From contig NZ_AP026866.1 of assembly GCF_042849255.1 (NCBI RefSeq), forward strand, positions 1,612,001 through 1,676,000: 64,000 nt of DNA, written 5' to 3'. A model generated the notes under the pieces. It saw only the letters and a list, made by a program, of their open reading frames with translations, was not told the DNA's origin and did no database searches. This document shows positions 9,264 to 18,185 of this stretch, piece after piece. Source of the stretch: Oceaniferula spumae. Its GTDB lineage: Bacteria; Verrucomicrobiota; Verrucomicrobiia; Verrucomicrobiales; Akkermansiaceae. Every line of letters begins with the position of its first letter. The stretch's first letter is position 1. Made by a program: the position numbers and the translations under genes.

Positions 9264-11657
9264 TCAGCGAAGGGAAATGCGCACGTCCAAGCTGACATCG
9301 GTTTCTTCGCCGACTGAATCGACGAGTTCTTGAGTCATGGTGAACCGATTAGCCCCAGTGCCTGGCGAGAGTTTGACGTCATTGACGTAAACATCATATG
9401 GCGGCACATCGTCGGCGAATTCCAACACAAACTCGTAACCAGCAACTGGCGCGAATTTGTTATTCTTTTCATATTCCAATGCCGGGCGAATCTTGGCCAA
9501 AGTCCCCAGCTCTTTGGGTCGGCCAGCCAGAAGTCGGCTGCGTTCAGCGCGCAGTGTAGCCATCACCTTGGCATCGGCATCCTCGATACGACCCAGATCC
9601 TGCAAAACACGGATGGCATGGGCCAGGTTCAGCTGAGCTTGGGCGTATGCAAGCAGCTCTTCTTGCTGCATTTCTTCCGCGATCGCAGCCTTGCCTTTTT
9701 CGGTCAACGCATCGACAGCCAATCCTTGAATCACATCGGTCACAAGCGGAGCCTCGCTGACAGGCATGCCCTTTCCGATCTTGGCAAAAGTATTCCCCAG
9801 GATCTTTCGTGCTGCGATAAGTGCGGCGCGTTCCTCTGCAATTTTCACGCTCTTTCGGATCGCTGTTTTGCCATAATCCTCCACCAGATCACTGACTCCT
9901 TTTTTGGCGATCGTAGTGGCCGCGCTTTTCACAAATGGCTTCACGGATTGAGCATTCGTGTCTTTGGCTGGCACTGCCACCTTACCGGATTCATCCACTT
10001 TAGCATCGTAGAAATCCGGCCAACTGAGAGTCACATTCACGATTGATTGAGTGCCGGCAATCGCGATGAATGCCGCTGGATTACCTTTGGACGCGATCGC
10101 ACTATCGACAATCTGCACGACTGCCTGTGCCGTAGCTTGAACGATGTAGGAGCCTATTGCCGCATTGCGTAACTCGTTGTTAGCTTTATCAGCTGCCGTC
10201 GCTGCATCGATGATGACTGCACGCTGAGCGGCCCGTGCTTTGGCCACCTCTGACATGAATGTGGCGTATTCTGAAATTTGCTGATCGATCTCAGCGATGA
10301 CATCGTGGATATCTTTGTTAGAGGTGATACGGGCGTCCTTGGTATGCAGACCGTTGAAGTGAGGGAAAATGGCGGCAGCAACTCCCGCTTCAACCTCCCT
10401 GAGTTTGGCCAAGCGGTTCTGCTCAGGAACTAAACGAGCCAACTCACGGGCGAGCCCGGCGCGTATGACGTCTCTCTGGATGGAGAGGTTCCTCAGCATG
10501 ATCTTGGAATACCGCCGCTCGTTCGCTTGTTGCTCCGGATTGCCTGCTTCTTTTTTCAACACCTGCTTCAGGCGCTCGAACTCTCTCTGCGCGGCAGCTG
10601 CGTATTTTGTCTCAGCAGTAGCCAGATCTGCTCGTTGTCGGGCGATACTACGCTCGATTTCCTCAACCAAGCTGCGCTGCTTGGCGATCGCACCCGAGGC
10701 ATCATAGCGACGTTCCCGTTGATTCTTCGTCTCAAGGGTGACACTACCGATCCGCGCCATGGTTTTGCTTTCAGGCTTCTTCTTCGCTAGGCCCTTCACA
10801 TCCAAAGTGAACGGGATCTTGAGGTGATCCAGTTGGAAGGTTTGCATACCACTACTCACCCCAGGCCAGAGTGAGACGATGTATGTCGCGCCGATCTGGT
10901 TACGGAAGCCACTTTTTCCTTCACGGTAGATGGGGTAACCAGTTCCGACTCGGAGGGCTGCCGAACCTAGAACAGAAGCTCGGTGAAATCCCCATAGGTT
11001 TTCACCATACACTCTGATGTAAAACTTCGGACGGGCATGTGGAAAGCGATTCCCTACACCCCAGCTTTTCTCATCGTATTCACCAGAAACCGTGACCTTG
11101 TCGCCAGGCGATATGGTAGATACCACAGGTTTCTTAACGATGGAATCTCCGGAAGCACTGATCAGAGGACCAAATTCTATTTTAGAGATTTTCGGCCGAA
11201 GGCGTACCCAAGTTTCGCGTCCTGAGTCTCTGCCTTGGTAGTCCCATGTTCCTTTTCCACTATCACCAGAGAAGGTGAGCTTTGACACCGCACCCCAATG
11301 GCCTTTGATGCCTGATGAGTGCTTGAAAATCATCGAATTCCCCGTGACTTTGACTCCTCGGTCATAAATATTATCGTGAAGATACTCAGACTCCCATTCT
11401 CCTTGGGGGTCACTTTTATAAATGTCGTGGCTGAAACTGAGTAACTCCGTCTTCACCTTTTTAAGCGGAGGATACATGACGACGTAAGCTTCGTAGCGCT
11501 CGTTTTCGGCGCCTCCGTCTAAGACGACTTTCCAGTTACCTCCGATGCTATTGGCGGAGGCATCAAGAGACGGATAGAGCGGGCTTTGGGCTAGTGCTGC
11601 ACAGGTCAAGCATAGACCTGTGGCAGCAAGACTGGCGATTTTGCGTTGGATAGACAT
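9264..11657 (-). CDS. Large secreted protein with central coiled coil, unknown function
   Basis: 797 residues with a signal peptide at 1-23 (ending CAALAQ). Residues about 30-290 look beta-rich and contain two aromatic/Gly-rich blocks. Residues about 300-430 are strongly charged and helical (repeated EEIERSIARQRADLATAE-like sequence), consistent with a coiled coil. A more hydrophobic Ala/Ile-rich stretch follows (about 490-560; IVQATAQAVVQIVDSAIASK), then another helical region, then a short beta-rich C-terminal domain (about 740-797). I recognise no family. The hydrophobic block between coiled coils could be amphipathic or membrane-active, but that is speculation. It converges on the hemE remnant and is divergent from the esterase gene across 287 bases. 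Confidence 0.75.
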   Translation of the reverse strand: MSIQRKIASLAATGLCLTCAALAQSPLYPSLDASANSIGGNWKVVLDGGAENERYEAYVVMYPPLKKVKTELLSFSHDIYKSDPQGEWESEYLHDNIYDRGVKVTGNSMIFKHSSGIKGHWGAVSKLTFSGDSGKGTWDYQGRDSGRETWVRLRPKISKIEFGPLISASGDSIVKKPVVSTISPGDKVTVSGEYDEKSWGVGNRFPHARPKFYIRVYGENLWGFHRASVLGSAALRVGTGYPIYREGKSGFRNQIGATYIVSLWPGVSSGMQTFQLDHLKIPFTLDVKGLAKKKPESKTMARIGSVTLETKNQRERRYDASGAIAKQRSLVEEIERSIARQRADLATAETKYAAAAQREFERLKQVLKKEAGNPEQQANERRYSKIMLRNLSIQRDVIRAGLARELARLVPEQNRLAKLREVEAGVAAAIFPHFNGLHTKDARITSNKDIHDVIAEIDQQISEYATFMSEVAKARAAQRAVIIDAATAADKANNELRNAAIGSYIVQATAQAVVQIVDSAIASKGNPAAFIAIAGTQSIVNVTLSWPDFYDAKVDESGKVAVPAKDTNAQSVKPFVKSAATTIAKKGVSDLVEDYGKTAIRKSVKIAEERAALIAARKILGNTFAKIGKGMPVSEAPLVTDVIQGLAVDALTEKGKAAIAEEMQQEELLAYAQAQLNLAHAIRVLQDLGRIEDADAKVMATLRAERSRLLAGRPKELGTLAKIRPALEYEKNNKFAPVAGYEFVLEFADDVPPYDVYVNDVKLSPGTGANRFTMTQELVDSVGEETDVSLDVRISLR

Positions 11658-11944
11658 AACTAAGGGGTAGGTTGGGGGTTAGACAATCAGAGGAAGTTTA
11701 TCATAACTTCCACATTATAGACGAGAGGGAATTCAACCTATGCAAGGAAAGAGAACCTATTTTCAACCCTTGGAAAAAGCGTGCCCTTTCGGCAGAACAC
11801 TTCCTTTTCTGATCAGCTATTTTGCAGAATTAAAAACTGCGTCGGGCAAACCTCCCAAGGTCATGGAAAACAAGGCATTTCAAACAATCTAACATAACAT
11901 ACTGCTTCTTTACCTGCCTCAGTTTCTGTCTTAATTCTAATCCT

Positions 11945-13273
11945 ATGAAAAAGTCATTATTCCCACTGGCTCTTGTCACCGTGTTGACGACCAGCCACCT
12001 TTCCTCGTCTCCGCTTTCTGATTGGTTTGCAAAGTCGGAAGGAGATCGTGGCGCTATTCCGGCTGAGGCGCTCAAGGGTGACTTGAACTCAGCAGAGGCG
12101 ATTGCTGAGGCTCGCAATCATGTTTGGAAAGCCTACCGTGAAGGTGCCATTAAGAACGGTTGGGACAGTGGCATCCCAGCCCAAGACCGCAGCTGGAAAG
12201 AATGGTTCAAAGGGGGTAAAATCGATGGTCTCATCGCAGATGTCGGCGATAAAAAAATGCCCTACGTCGTTCTCGTGAAGGGTGAAAAGCCCGAAGGTGG
12301 CTGGCCGGTCTTCATCACGCTGCACGGCGGAGGCGGCAATCCCCATGCCGACGGACCGCACACTTGGACGGTGAACACCCGAGAGTGGCTCACCCAGATG
12401 CAGCTTACGACCAAACTCTGGGAATCACCCGGCATTTACATCATTCCGCGGATGGCGGACGATCGCGATGGCCGCTGGTATTACGGCTACAATCAGATTT
12501 TCATCGATCGCCTCATCCAGCAGGCGATCCTTTTCAAAGACGCCAATCCTGACCGAGTCTACCTGCAAGGCATTTCCGAAGGTGGCTACGCGGCGTTCAG
12601 ACTCGGCTCGATGATGGCCGATCGTTGGGCTGGTTCCTGCGCCATGGCTGCCGCAGAACCCATCGGCAACGCTCCCGTGGAAAACCTGCAACACGTCGCC
12701 TTCCGCTGCGGAATCGGTGAAAACGATAGGATGTTTAATCGCATAGGACTCGCCCGCACTTACTTTGAACGACTCGATGAGTTGGAAAAAGAAAACCCAG
12801 GTGATTTCAAACATTTCTTCGATGAACAAGTAAACAGAGGCCACGGCATTGACTACAAAGAAGGTCCGGCATGGATCACGAAGCACAGTCGGACCGCTGT
12901 CCCCAAAGCATTCCACTGGACCGTGATCAAACAACACGACCGCCACCGCGGCCGACTCTACTGGCTCGCCCTCGAGCAATCGCACAGCAAACTGCCGCTT
13001 AAACTAACAGCTAAGGCTAACAGAGAATCCAACACCGTGGAAATCAGCTCTCAATTCAGCAAAGATGGAAAAGACACCGCATCTGAAAACATCGGACTTC
13101 GCGTCTATCTCAACGACACACTCGTCGACCTCTCCAAAGAGGTCACGATCAAGGTCAACGGTAAAAAAGCCTTCCAAGGCATCGCCAAACCCAGCATGGA
13201 AGCTCTCATCCGCAGCACCGCCGAGCGCGGCGATCCAAAGCTGGTTTTCCCCGCTATGGTGGTCATCAAGTAA
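11945..13273 (+). CDS. Secreted alpha/beta-hydrolase (esterase / PHB-depolymerase-like)
   Basis: 442 residues with an N-terminal signal peptide (1-22). The hydrolase core shows VFITLHGGGGNPH at 123-134 (oxyanion-hole HGGG) and YLQGISEGGYAAF at 206-218, a nucleophile elbow with Ser211 in GxSxGG. The likely acid is in GENDRMF (Asp261), and the catalytic His probably lies in NRGHGIDY further on. This pattern matches feruloyl-esterase or poly-hydroxybutyrate-depolymerase-like secreted esterases of Verrucomicrobia. The substrate cannot be told from sequence. The last ~100 residues look like a separate beta domain. Neighbours do not suggest a pathway. Confidence 0.8.
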   Translation: MKKSLFPLALVTVLTTSHLSSSPLSDWFAKSEGDRGAIPAEALKGDLNSAEAIAEARNHVWKAYREGAIKNGWDSGIPAQDRSWKEWFKGGKIDGLIADVGDKKMPYVVLVKGEKPEGGWPVFITLHGGGGNPHADGPHTWTVNTREWLTQMQLTTKLWESPGIYIIPRMADDRDGRWYYGYNQIFIDRLIQQAILFKDANPDRVYLQGISEGGYAAFRLGSMMADRWAGSCAMAAAEPIGNAPVENLQHVAFRCGIGENDRMFNRIGLARTYFERLDELEKENPGDFKHFFDEQVNRGHGIDYKEGPAWITKHSRTAVPKAFHWTVIKQHDRHRGRLYWLALEQSHSKLPLKLTAKANRESNTVEISSQFSKDGKDTASENIGLRVYLNDTLVDLSKEVTIKVNGKKAFQGIAKPSMEALIRSTAERGDPKLVFPAMVVIK

Positions 13274-13385
13274 TCGATCCGACGACAAAACCGCACAACT
13301 TCACTCCGCTCGTGGTGGGAGGAGGCATAAAAACACCTCTCCGGGCCATGCGTTTCAGAAGTTGCAAGATATCAGTGTCGCGCCT

Positions 13386-14243
13386 ATGCTTCACCCAGTG
13401 AAAAATATTTATCATACCCGCCTCCTTGCATTAGCCACCGGCATCATCACGCTTAGCTGCGCGCATGCCGAGACCCGGTCGTTCACCAATACTGAAGGGA
13501 AAACTATTGAGGCCGAAGTTGTCGGCGTCTCATCGGGCAAAGTGAGCCTGAAGTTGAAAGGCGGAAAAATTTACACCCTCCCATTCAACACGCTATCCGA
13601 AGCCGATCAGACTTACATCAAAGAGTGGTATGAAAAAAACAAAAACAACGTGAAGCCGAGCGACTTCAGCCTCGGCATCACCAAAAAATCCACTCGTATC
13701 CGTGTGCCACGTGATAAGGACAAAGAAAAGTCGGCCAAGGGTGCCAGCACGAAAATGTCGATTGAGGAGGTGAGTTATCAATTCAAGCTATCTCAGAGAA
13801 TATCAGCGCCTACAGAAAACATCGTCGTTTACAGCCAGATCATCAAACGCACCACGACCCGTGGAGACGAATCGGAAGATCCGAAATACGAAGAGGTCAT
13901 TGATGAAAAAACCATCGATTCCCTCTCTTCGAAAAAACCTGAAGAGTGGGAGTCAACACCCGAAAGTTGTGAGGACATCACCACCAAATCAAAAACCGCG
14001 AGCAGCACATCCAAGGAAGACATCGTCGGTGTCGTGACCACTGTCTACGTTGGAGGGAAGGAACTCTTCAAGGAGTATGAGCCCAGCAACTTTGAAAAAG
14101 ACCTGGAACGCATCCAGGAAAACAACCCTGAAATAGGTCAACCCAAGGGAGCTAACGCACCGAAGGCTGATGCTGATGGCGAGAAGAAACCTAAGAAAAA
14201 GGCAAAAGCGGACAAAAAGAAGAAGGATAAACAAGATCCTTAA
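13386..14243 (+). CDS. Secreted SHD1-domain protein with lysine-rich tail
   Basis: 285 residues from the ATG at 13386. A longer in-frame reading from 13065 overlaps the esterase gene and has no signal sequence, so it was rejected. A signal peptide (about 1-29) is followed by a domain at about 30-80 beginning RSFTNTEGKTIEAEVVGV and ending in TLSEADQTYIKEW. That is the bacterial form of the SLA1 homology domain 1 common in exported PVC proteins. The middle is polar and Thr/Ser/Glu-rich. The C-terminal 25 residues are almost entirely Lys, Ala and Asp (KKPKKKAKADKKKKDK). Its function is unknown. It ends at a bidirectional terminator shared with ppdK. Confidence 0.78.
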   Translation: MLHPVKNIYHTRLLALATGIITLSCAHAETRSFTNTEGKTIEAEVVGVSSGKVSLKLKGGKIYTLPFNTLSEADQTYIKEWYEKNKNNVKPSDFSLGITKKSTRIRVPRDKDKEKSAKGASTKMSIEEVSYQFKLSQRISAPTENIVVYSQIIKRTTTRGDESEDPKYEEVIDEKTIDSLSSKKPEEWESTPESCEDITTKSKTASSTSKEDIVGVVTTVYVGGKELFKEYEPSNFEKDLERIQENNPEIGQPKGANAPKADADGEKKPKKKAKADKKKKDKQDP

Positions 14244-14277
14244 CCGCCCCAAAGATCTCAGACACACTCCACAAAAA

Positions 14278-14308
14278 AGCCCCCGCCGGATGACTCCGAC
14301 GGGGGCTT
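14278..14308. terminator. Bidirectional terminator between SHD1 gene and ppdK
   Basis: AGCCCCCGCCGGA and its near-complement TCCGACGGGGGCT form a GC-rich hairpin with a short loop. It is preceded by an A run (T run for the minus strand), so it mainly serves ppdK and can also stop the plus-strand gene. Confidence 0.8.
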
Positions 14309-14332
14309 GTGATTTATAATCGGTTAGACCAA

Positions 14333-17152
14333 TTAGCTGACCTCACCGCGGGCCATACCTTTTTCCTCGAGGGCTGCTTGGGCAGCGGCGAGGCGGGCGA
14401 CTGGGATGCGGAATGGTGAGCAGGAAACGTAGTTGAGTCCGGTGCGGTGGAAGAACTTCACAGAGGATGGATCTCCGCCGTGTTCGCCGCAGATACCGAT
14501 CTTGAGTTTCTTCTTGGTGGAACGACCGCCTTTAACTCCCATTTCGACAAGCTTGCCAACGCCTTCTTGGTCGAGTGCGGCGAATGGGTTGTTGTTGAGA
14601 ACTTCGGCGTCCTGGTAGGTTTGCAGGAAGCTGGAGGAGTCATCACGTGACAGACCGAGGCCGGTCTGGGTGAGGTCGTTGGTTCCGAAGGAGAAGAACT
14701 CGGCGTGTTTCGCCACTTCTTCAGCGGTGAGACATGCGCGTGGGATCTCCATCATGGTTCCGACGGTGTACTTCAGCTCGCTCTTCTTGAGACCGAGTTT
14801 CTTGCGGACTTCAGCGGCAGTTTCATCGATGACCTGCTTCTGGAGCTCAAGCTCACGGGCGTAGGATACGAGTGGGACCATGATCTCAGGGAGAACCTTG
14901 GTGCCTTTTTTCTGCACGTCAGCGGCTGCTTCGAGGATGGCTTCCACCTGAGTGGCGGTAACGGCCGGGTAGCTGATGCCGAGACGGCAACCACGGTGAC
15001 CAAGCATGGGGTTCTCTTCGTGAAGAGCGTGGATGCGCTTGGTGATGGCGGCGGCGCTCATGCCGATCTTCTTGGAGAGATCTTTCTTCTGAGCGGCATC
15101 CATGGTGCCGATGAACTCGTGAAGTGGTGGATCCAGAAGACGGATGGTGGCAGGGCGACCGTCGAGGGCTTTGAAGATGCCTTTGAAGTCTTTTTTCATG
15201 AAGACCTTGATCTTCTTGAGTGCCTTGGCGCGGCCTTCGTCATCGTCAGCGAGAATCATCTCACGGACGGAGTCGATGCGGTTGCCTTCGAAGAACATGT
15301 GCTCGGCACGGGTAAGACCGATGCCCTCTGCACCGAATTTGATGGCTTGCTCGACCTGCTCAGGGGTGTCTGAGTTGGTGCGGACACCGAGTTTGCGGTG
15401 GCTGTCGGTCCACTTCATCAGTTCCATGAACTTCTTGTAAGTAGCGGACTTCTTAGCAGCGGCTTTGTTCTCGATGAGGCCTTGGATGACCTGTGAAGGA
15501 GATGCCTTGATGTTGCCTTCGTAAACGTTGCCAACGAATCCGTTGAGGGAAAGTTCGTCGCCTTGCTTGAGGGTGACGCCGTTTCCGGTGAGGGTTCCTT
15601 TGGCGTAGTCGATGGTCATGTTGTGAGCACCGCAGACGCAAACTTTACCCATCTGACGGGCAACGAGAGCGGCGTGTGAGGATGCTCCACCTTCGGTGGT
15701 GAGGATACCTTCGGCAGCGATCATGCCACGAAGGTCTTCCGGAGAAGTGGCCTGGCGGACAAGAATGACGGACTCACCTTTGGCGGCGGCTTTGACGGAC
15801 TCTTCAGCGGAGAAGTAGATCTTTCCGGATGCGGCACCAGGGCCGGCAGGGAGACCGTTGCCTACTTTCTTGGCAGCTTTCTCAGCAGCGGAGTCGAAGA
15901 TAGGTGCGAGCAGGTGACTGAGGTCATCGGCAGGAATGCGGAGGATGGCCTCTTCTTTTTTGATGAGACGCTCTTTGACCATGTCGAGGGCGATGTTCAC
16001 AGCGGCGAAACCGGTGCGCTTGCCGTTACGAGTCTGGAGCATCCAGAGCTTGCCTTCTTCGATGGTGAACTCAACGTCCTGCACATCGCGGAAGTGCTTC
16101 TCGAGTTTGGTGCGGATTTTCAGAAGCTCTTTGTGAGACTTCGGAAGGTCCTTGGCCATCTTGGCGATTGGCTTAGGTGTGCGGACACCTGCAACAACGT
16201 CCTCGCCCTGGGCATCGATGAGGTATTCACCGTAGAAAACGTTTTCGCCGGTGGCGGGGTCACGGGTGAACGCAACGCCGGTGCCGGATGTTTTTCCGGT
16301 GTTACCGAAGACCATGGCCTGCACGTTAACGGCAGTTCCCCATGCGGCTGGGATGCCGTATTTCTGGCGGTAAACGATGGCACGGTCATTGTTCCATGAG
16401 TTGAACACAGCGTTCACAGCTCCGGTGAGCTGATCGCGTGGGTCTTCAGGGAAATCTTTGCCGGAGCGTTTCTTGATGAGTTTTTTGAACTCGGCAACAA
16501 CCCACTGAAGCTCTTCAGCGGAGAGGCCGGAGTCGTCTTTGACTTTGGCTTTGGCCTTGGCTTTGTCGAGGATCACCTCGTAAGGATCGTGGTGTTCACC
16601 GGCTTCGGCTTCGACTTCCATGACGACGCTGCCGTACATCTGGAGGAAACGACGGTAGGAGTCCCAGGCGAACTTGGCGTTGCCGGTTTTCTTAGCGAGG
16701 GCTTCAACAACTTGGTCGTTGATACCGAGGTTAAGAATGGTGTCCATCATGCCGGGCATGGACTCACGTGCGCCGGAGCGAACGGAGAGGAGAAGTGGGT
16801 TCTCAAGGTCACCGAATTTTTTGCCCATGGCTTTTTCAACCTTGGCGATGTTGTCTTCGATCTCCTGGTTGAGAGTCTTAGGGTATTTCTTACCGTTGTC
16901 GTAGTAGTAAGTACAAACTTCAGTGGTGATAGTGAAGCCAGCTGGAACTGGAATTCCGATCAGCCCCATTTCTGCGAGGTTAGCGCCCTTACCTCCGAGG
17001 AGGTTTTTCTGGGAGCCGTTACCGTCGGCTTCGCCACCTCCGAAGAAGTAAACGTTTTTGTTAGATGATGCAGACTTGGTGGTCTTGCTAGCGGCTGCCT
17101 TACGGGCAGTTTTCTTGGTGGCCTTTTTGACGGCCTTCTTTTTGGTTGCCAT
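14333..17152 (-). CDS. ppdK: Pyruvate, phosphate dikinase
   Basis: 939 residues. An ATP-grasp N-terminal domain starts at VYFFGGGEADG (about 34) with GGKGANLAEM. The phosphohistidine domain has TEGGASSHAA with the phosphorylated His at residue 493. The C-terminal PEP/pyruvate barrel ends with ICGEHGGDP and the catalytic Cys911 in YVSCSPFRIP. The enzyme interconverts pyruvate, ATP and phosphate with PEP, AMP and pyrophosphate. Odd: the first ~32 residues (MATKKKAVKKATKKTARKAA and beyond) are a Lys/Ala/Thr-rich tail resembling histone H1-like tails and are not part of the usual enzyme. The ATG at 17150-17152 is preceded by about 100 bases of leader and a plausible promoter. Confidence 0.96.
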   Translation of the reverse strand: MATKKKAVKKATKKTARKAAASKTTKSASSNKNVYFFGGGEADGNGSQKNLLGGKGANLAEMGLIGIPVPAGFTITTEVCTYYYDNGKKYPKTLNQEIEDNIAKVEKAMGKKFGDLENPLLLSVRSGARESMPGMMDTILNLGINDQVVEALAKKTGNAKFAWDSYRRFLQMYGSVVMEVEAEAGEHHDPYEVILDKAKAKAKVKDDSGLSAEELQWVVAEFKKLIKKRSGKDFPEDPRDQLTGAVNAVFNSWNNDRAIVYRQKYGIPAAWGTAVNVQAMVFGNTGKTSGTGVAFTRDPATGENVFYGEYLIDAQGEDVVAGVRTPKPIAKMAKDLPKSHKELLKIRTKLEKHFRDVQDVEFTIEEGKLWMLQTRNGKRTGFAAVNIALDMVKERLIKKEEAILRIPADDLSHLLAPIFDSAAEKAAKKVGNGLPAGPGAASGKIYFSAEESVKAAAKGESVILVRQATSPEDLRGMIAAEGILTTEGGASSHAALVARQMGKVCVCGAHNMTIDYAKGTLTGNGVTLKQGDELSLNGFVGNVYEGNIKASPSQVIQGLIENKAAAKKSATYKKFMELMKWTDSHRKLGVRTNSDTPEQVEQAIKFGAEGIGLTRAEHMFFEGNRIDSVREMILADDDEGRAKALKKIKVFMKKDFKGIFKALDGRPATIRLLDPPLHEFIGTMDAAQKKDLSKKIGMSAAAITKRIHALHEENPMLGHRGCRLGISYPAVTATQVEAILEAAADVQKKGTKVLPEIMVPLVSYARELELQKQVIDETAAEVRKKLGLKKSELKYTVGTMMEIPRACLTAEEVAKHAEFFSFGTNDLTQTGLGLSRDDSSSFLQTYQDAEVLNNNPFAALDQEGVGKLVEMGVKGGRSTKKKLKIGICGEHGGDPSSVKFFHRTGLNYVSCSPFRIPVARLAAAQAALEEKGMARGEVS

Positions 17153-17259
17153 GAGTATGGTTTTGTATTGTGAGAAGATGGTCCATGCATCTGTTAGGAT
17201 CCGGCGGCCGATACACTTAGAATGTGTAAAGGACGAATCCTGTCAGAAAACGGAGGCGC

Positions 17260-17287
17260 AACATAACAAGCAATCCCTAGGGGTCAA
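17260..17287 (-). promoter_or_regulatory. Candidate sigma-70 promoter for ppdK
   Basis: On the minus strand, TTGACC (17282-17287) and TATGTT (17260-17265) are separated by 16 bases. This would start transcription about 100 bases before the ppdK ATG. The rest of the 342-base gap 17153-17494 shows no gene. Assigned by eye. Confidence 0.42.
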
Positions 17288-17494
17288 GCCCTGCGCAGGT
17301 TTTTATCGTTCATTATCAATAACCTTGCGGTGACTCGACCTGTAAGCAAACTACCAGCCACAGAGACCGACCCTAAAATCTGCCACAAGAGATCGCGGAA
17401 AACTTCTGATCATATGATCGACAGATCTCAAATTCCACTACGTATTCGCCTATCATTCGCCCCCAATTTAGCATCACACCACGTCCCAAGATCC

Positions 17495-18166
17495 ATGAAC
17501 CCGCTGAACTCCAGTCGCCCGATCGCCTTAGCCGCACTCGCCATTTTGTCCTTCATCAATTCACCTGACGCCCTTGCTGACGATCTGTCCGGTGATGTCA
17601 AAGTGATCAAAGAAGCAGGAGCACCCAAAGTCCTCCGCTGCGTACTGAATGGCCGCCCGCGAGCGTTGGCCATCGAACTCAGTGGTCAGGTGGCAGTGGC
17701 GTATGACACCTGGCACGGTGGTATTTTCACGATCTGGGAACCTGCGGCTTCAGGGCAGTTCGTCAAATTGGACGGCGCGGTATACACCGGCAGACACGGG
17801 CCGCAACCCAGCACCAACGGCAAAGCGATCTTCACAGATAAAGACCCGGCCGACACTCAGCGGTATCATTTTTCCGACAAAAATGCGTCACTGCACTACC
17901 TCGGTCACAAGGTGGGAGAAAACGGCATCGTCACTCTGAGCTTCGCGTTCAGGGATGCGGACGGTAAACAAATCGCACTGATCGAAGACAGCTCGGCAGC
18001 AGGAGACAATAACACACTGCACCGTCAGCTGAACGTATCCGGACTAGCCGACGGACAGAACGTTACAATCGATTTCCCCAAAGGTCTCAGCTGGAGCGGT
18101 GTGGAAAATGATCGAGTCACCATCACCAGCAACAGCAAATCCACCTTCACCGCCAAACTTCCCTAA
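17495..18166 (+). CDS. Exported protein resembling an accessory domain of PVC c-cytochrome proteins
   Basis: 223 residues from the ATG at 17495, chosen because it gives a signal peptide (MNPLNSSRPIALAALAILSF to about residue 31). The longer in-frame extension upstream looks non-coding. Motifs: LRCVLNGRPRALAIELS, then VAYDTWHGGIFTIWEP, then GRHGPQPS. This pattern recalls the domain that precedes sorbosone-dehydrogenase-like and cytochrome domains in large verrucomicrobial proteins (DUF6797-like; recalled, not checked). Here it is a separate polypeptide 19 bases upstream of just such a dehydrogenase-cytochrome gene, so the two likely act together in the periplasm. It has no CXXCH itself. Confidence 0.68.
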   Translation: MNPLNSSRPIALAALAILSFINSPDALADDLSGDVKVIKEAGAPKVLRCVLNGRPRALAIELSGQVAVAYDTWHGGIFTIWEPAASGQFVKLDGAVYTGRHGPQPSTNGKAIFTDKDPADTQRYHFSDKNASLHYLGHKVGENGIVTLSFAFRDADGKQIALIEDSSAAGDNNTLHRQLNVSGLADGQNVTIDFPKGLSWSGVENDRVTITSNSKSTFTAKLP

Positions 18167-18185
18167 TCATTACTTTCTTGATCCG

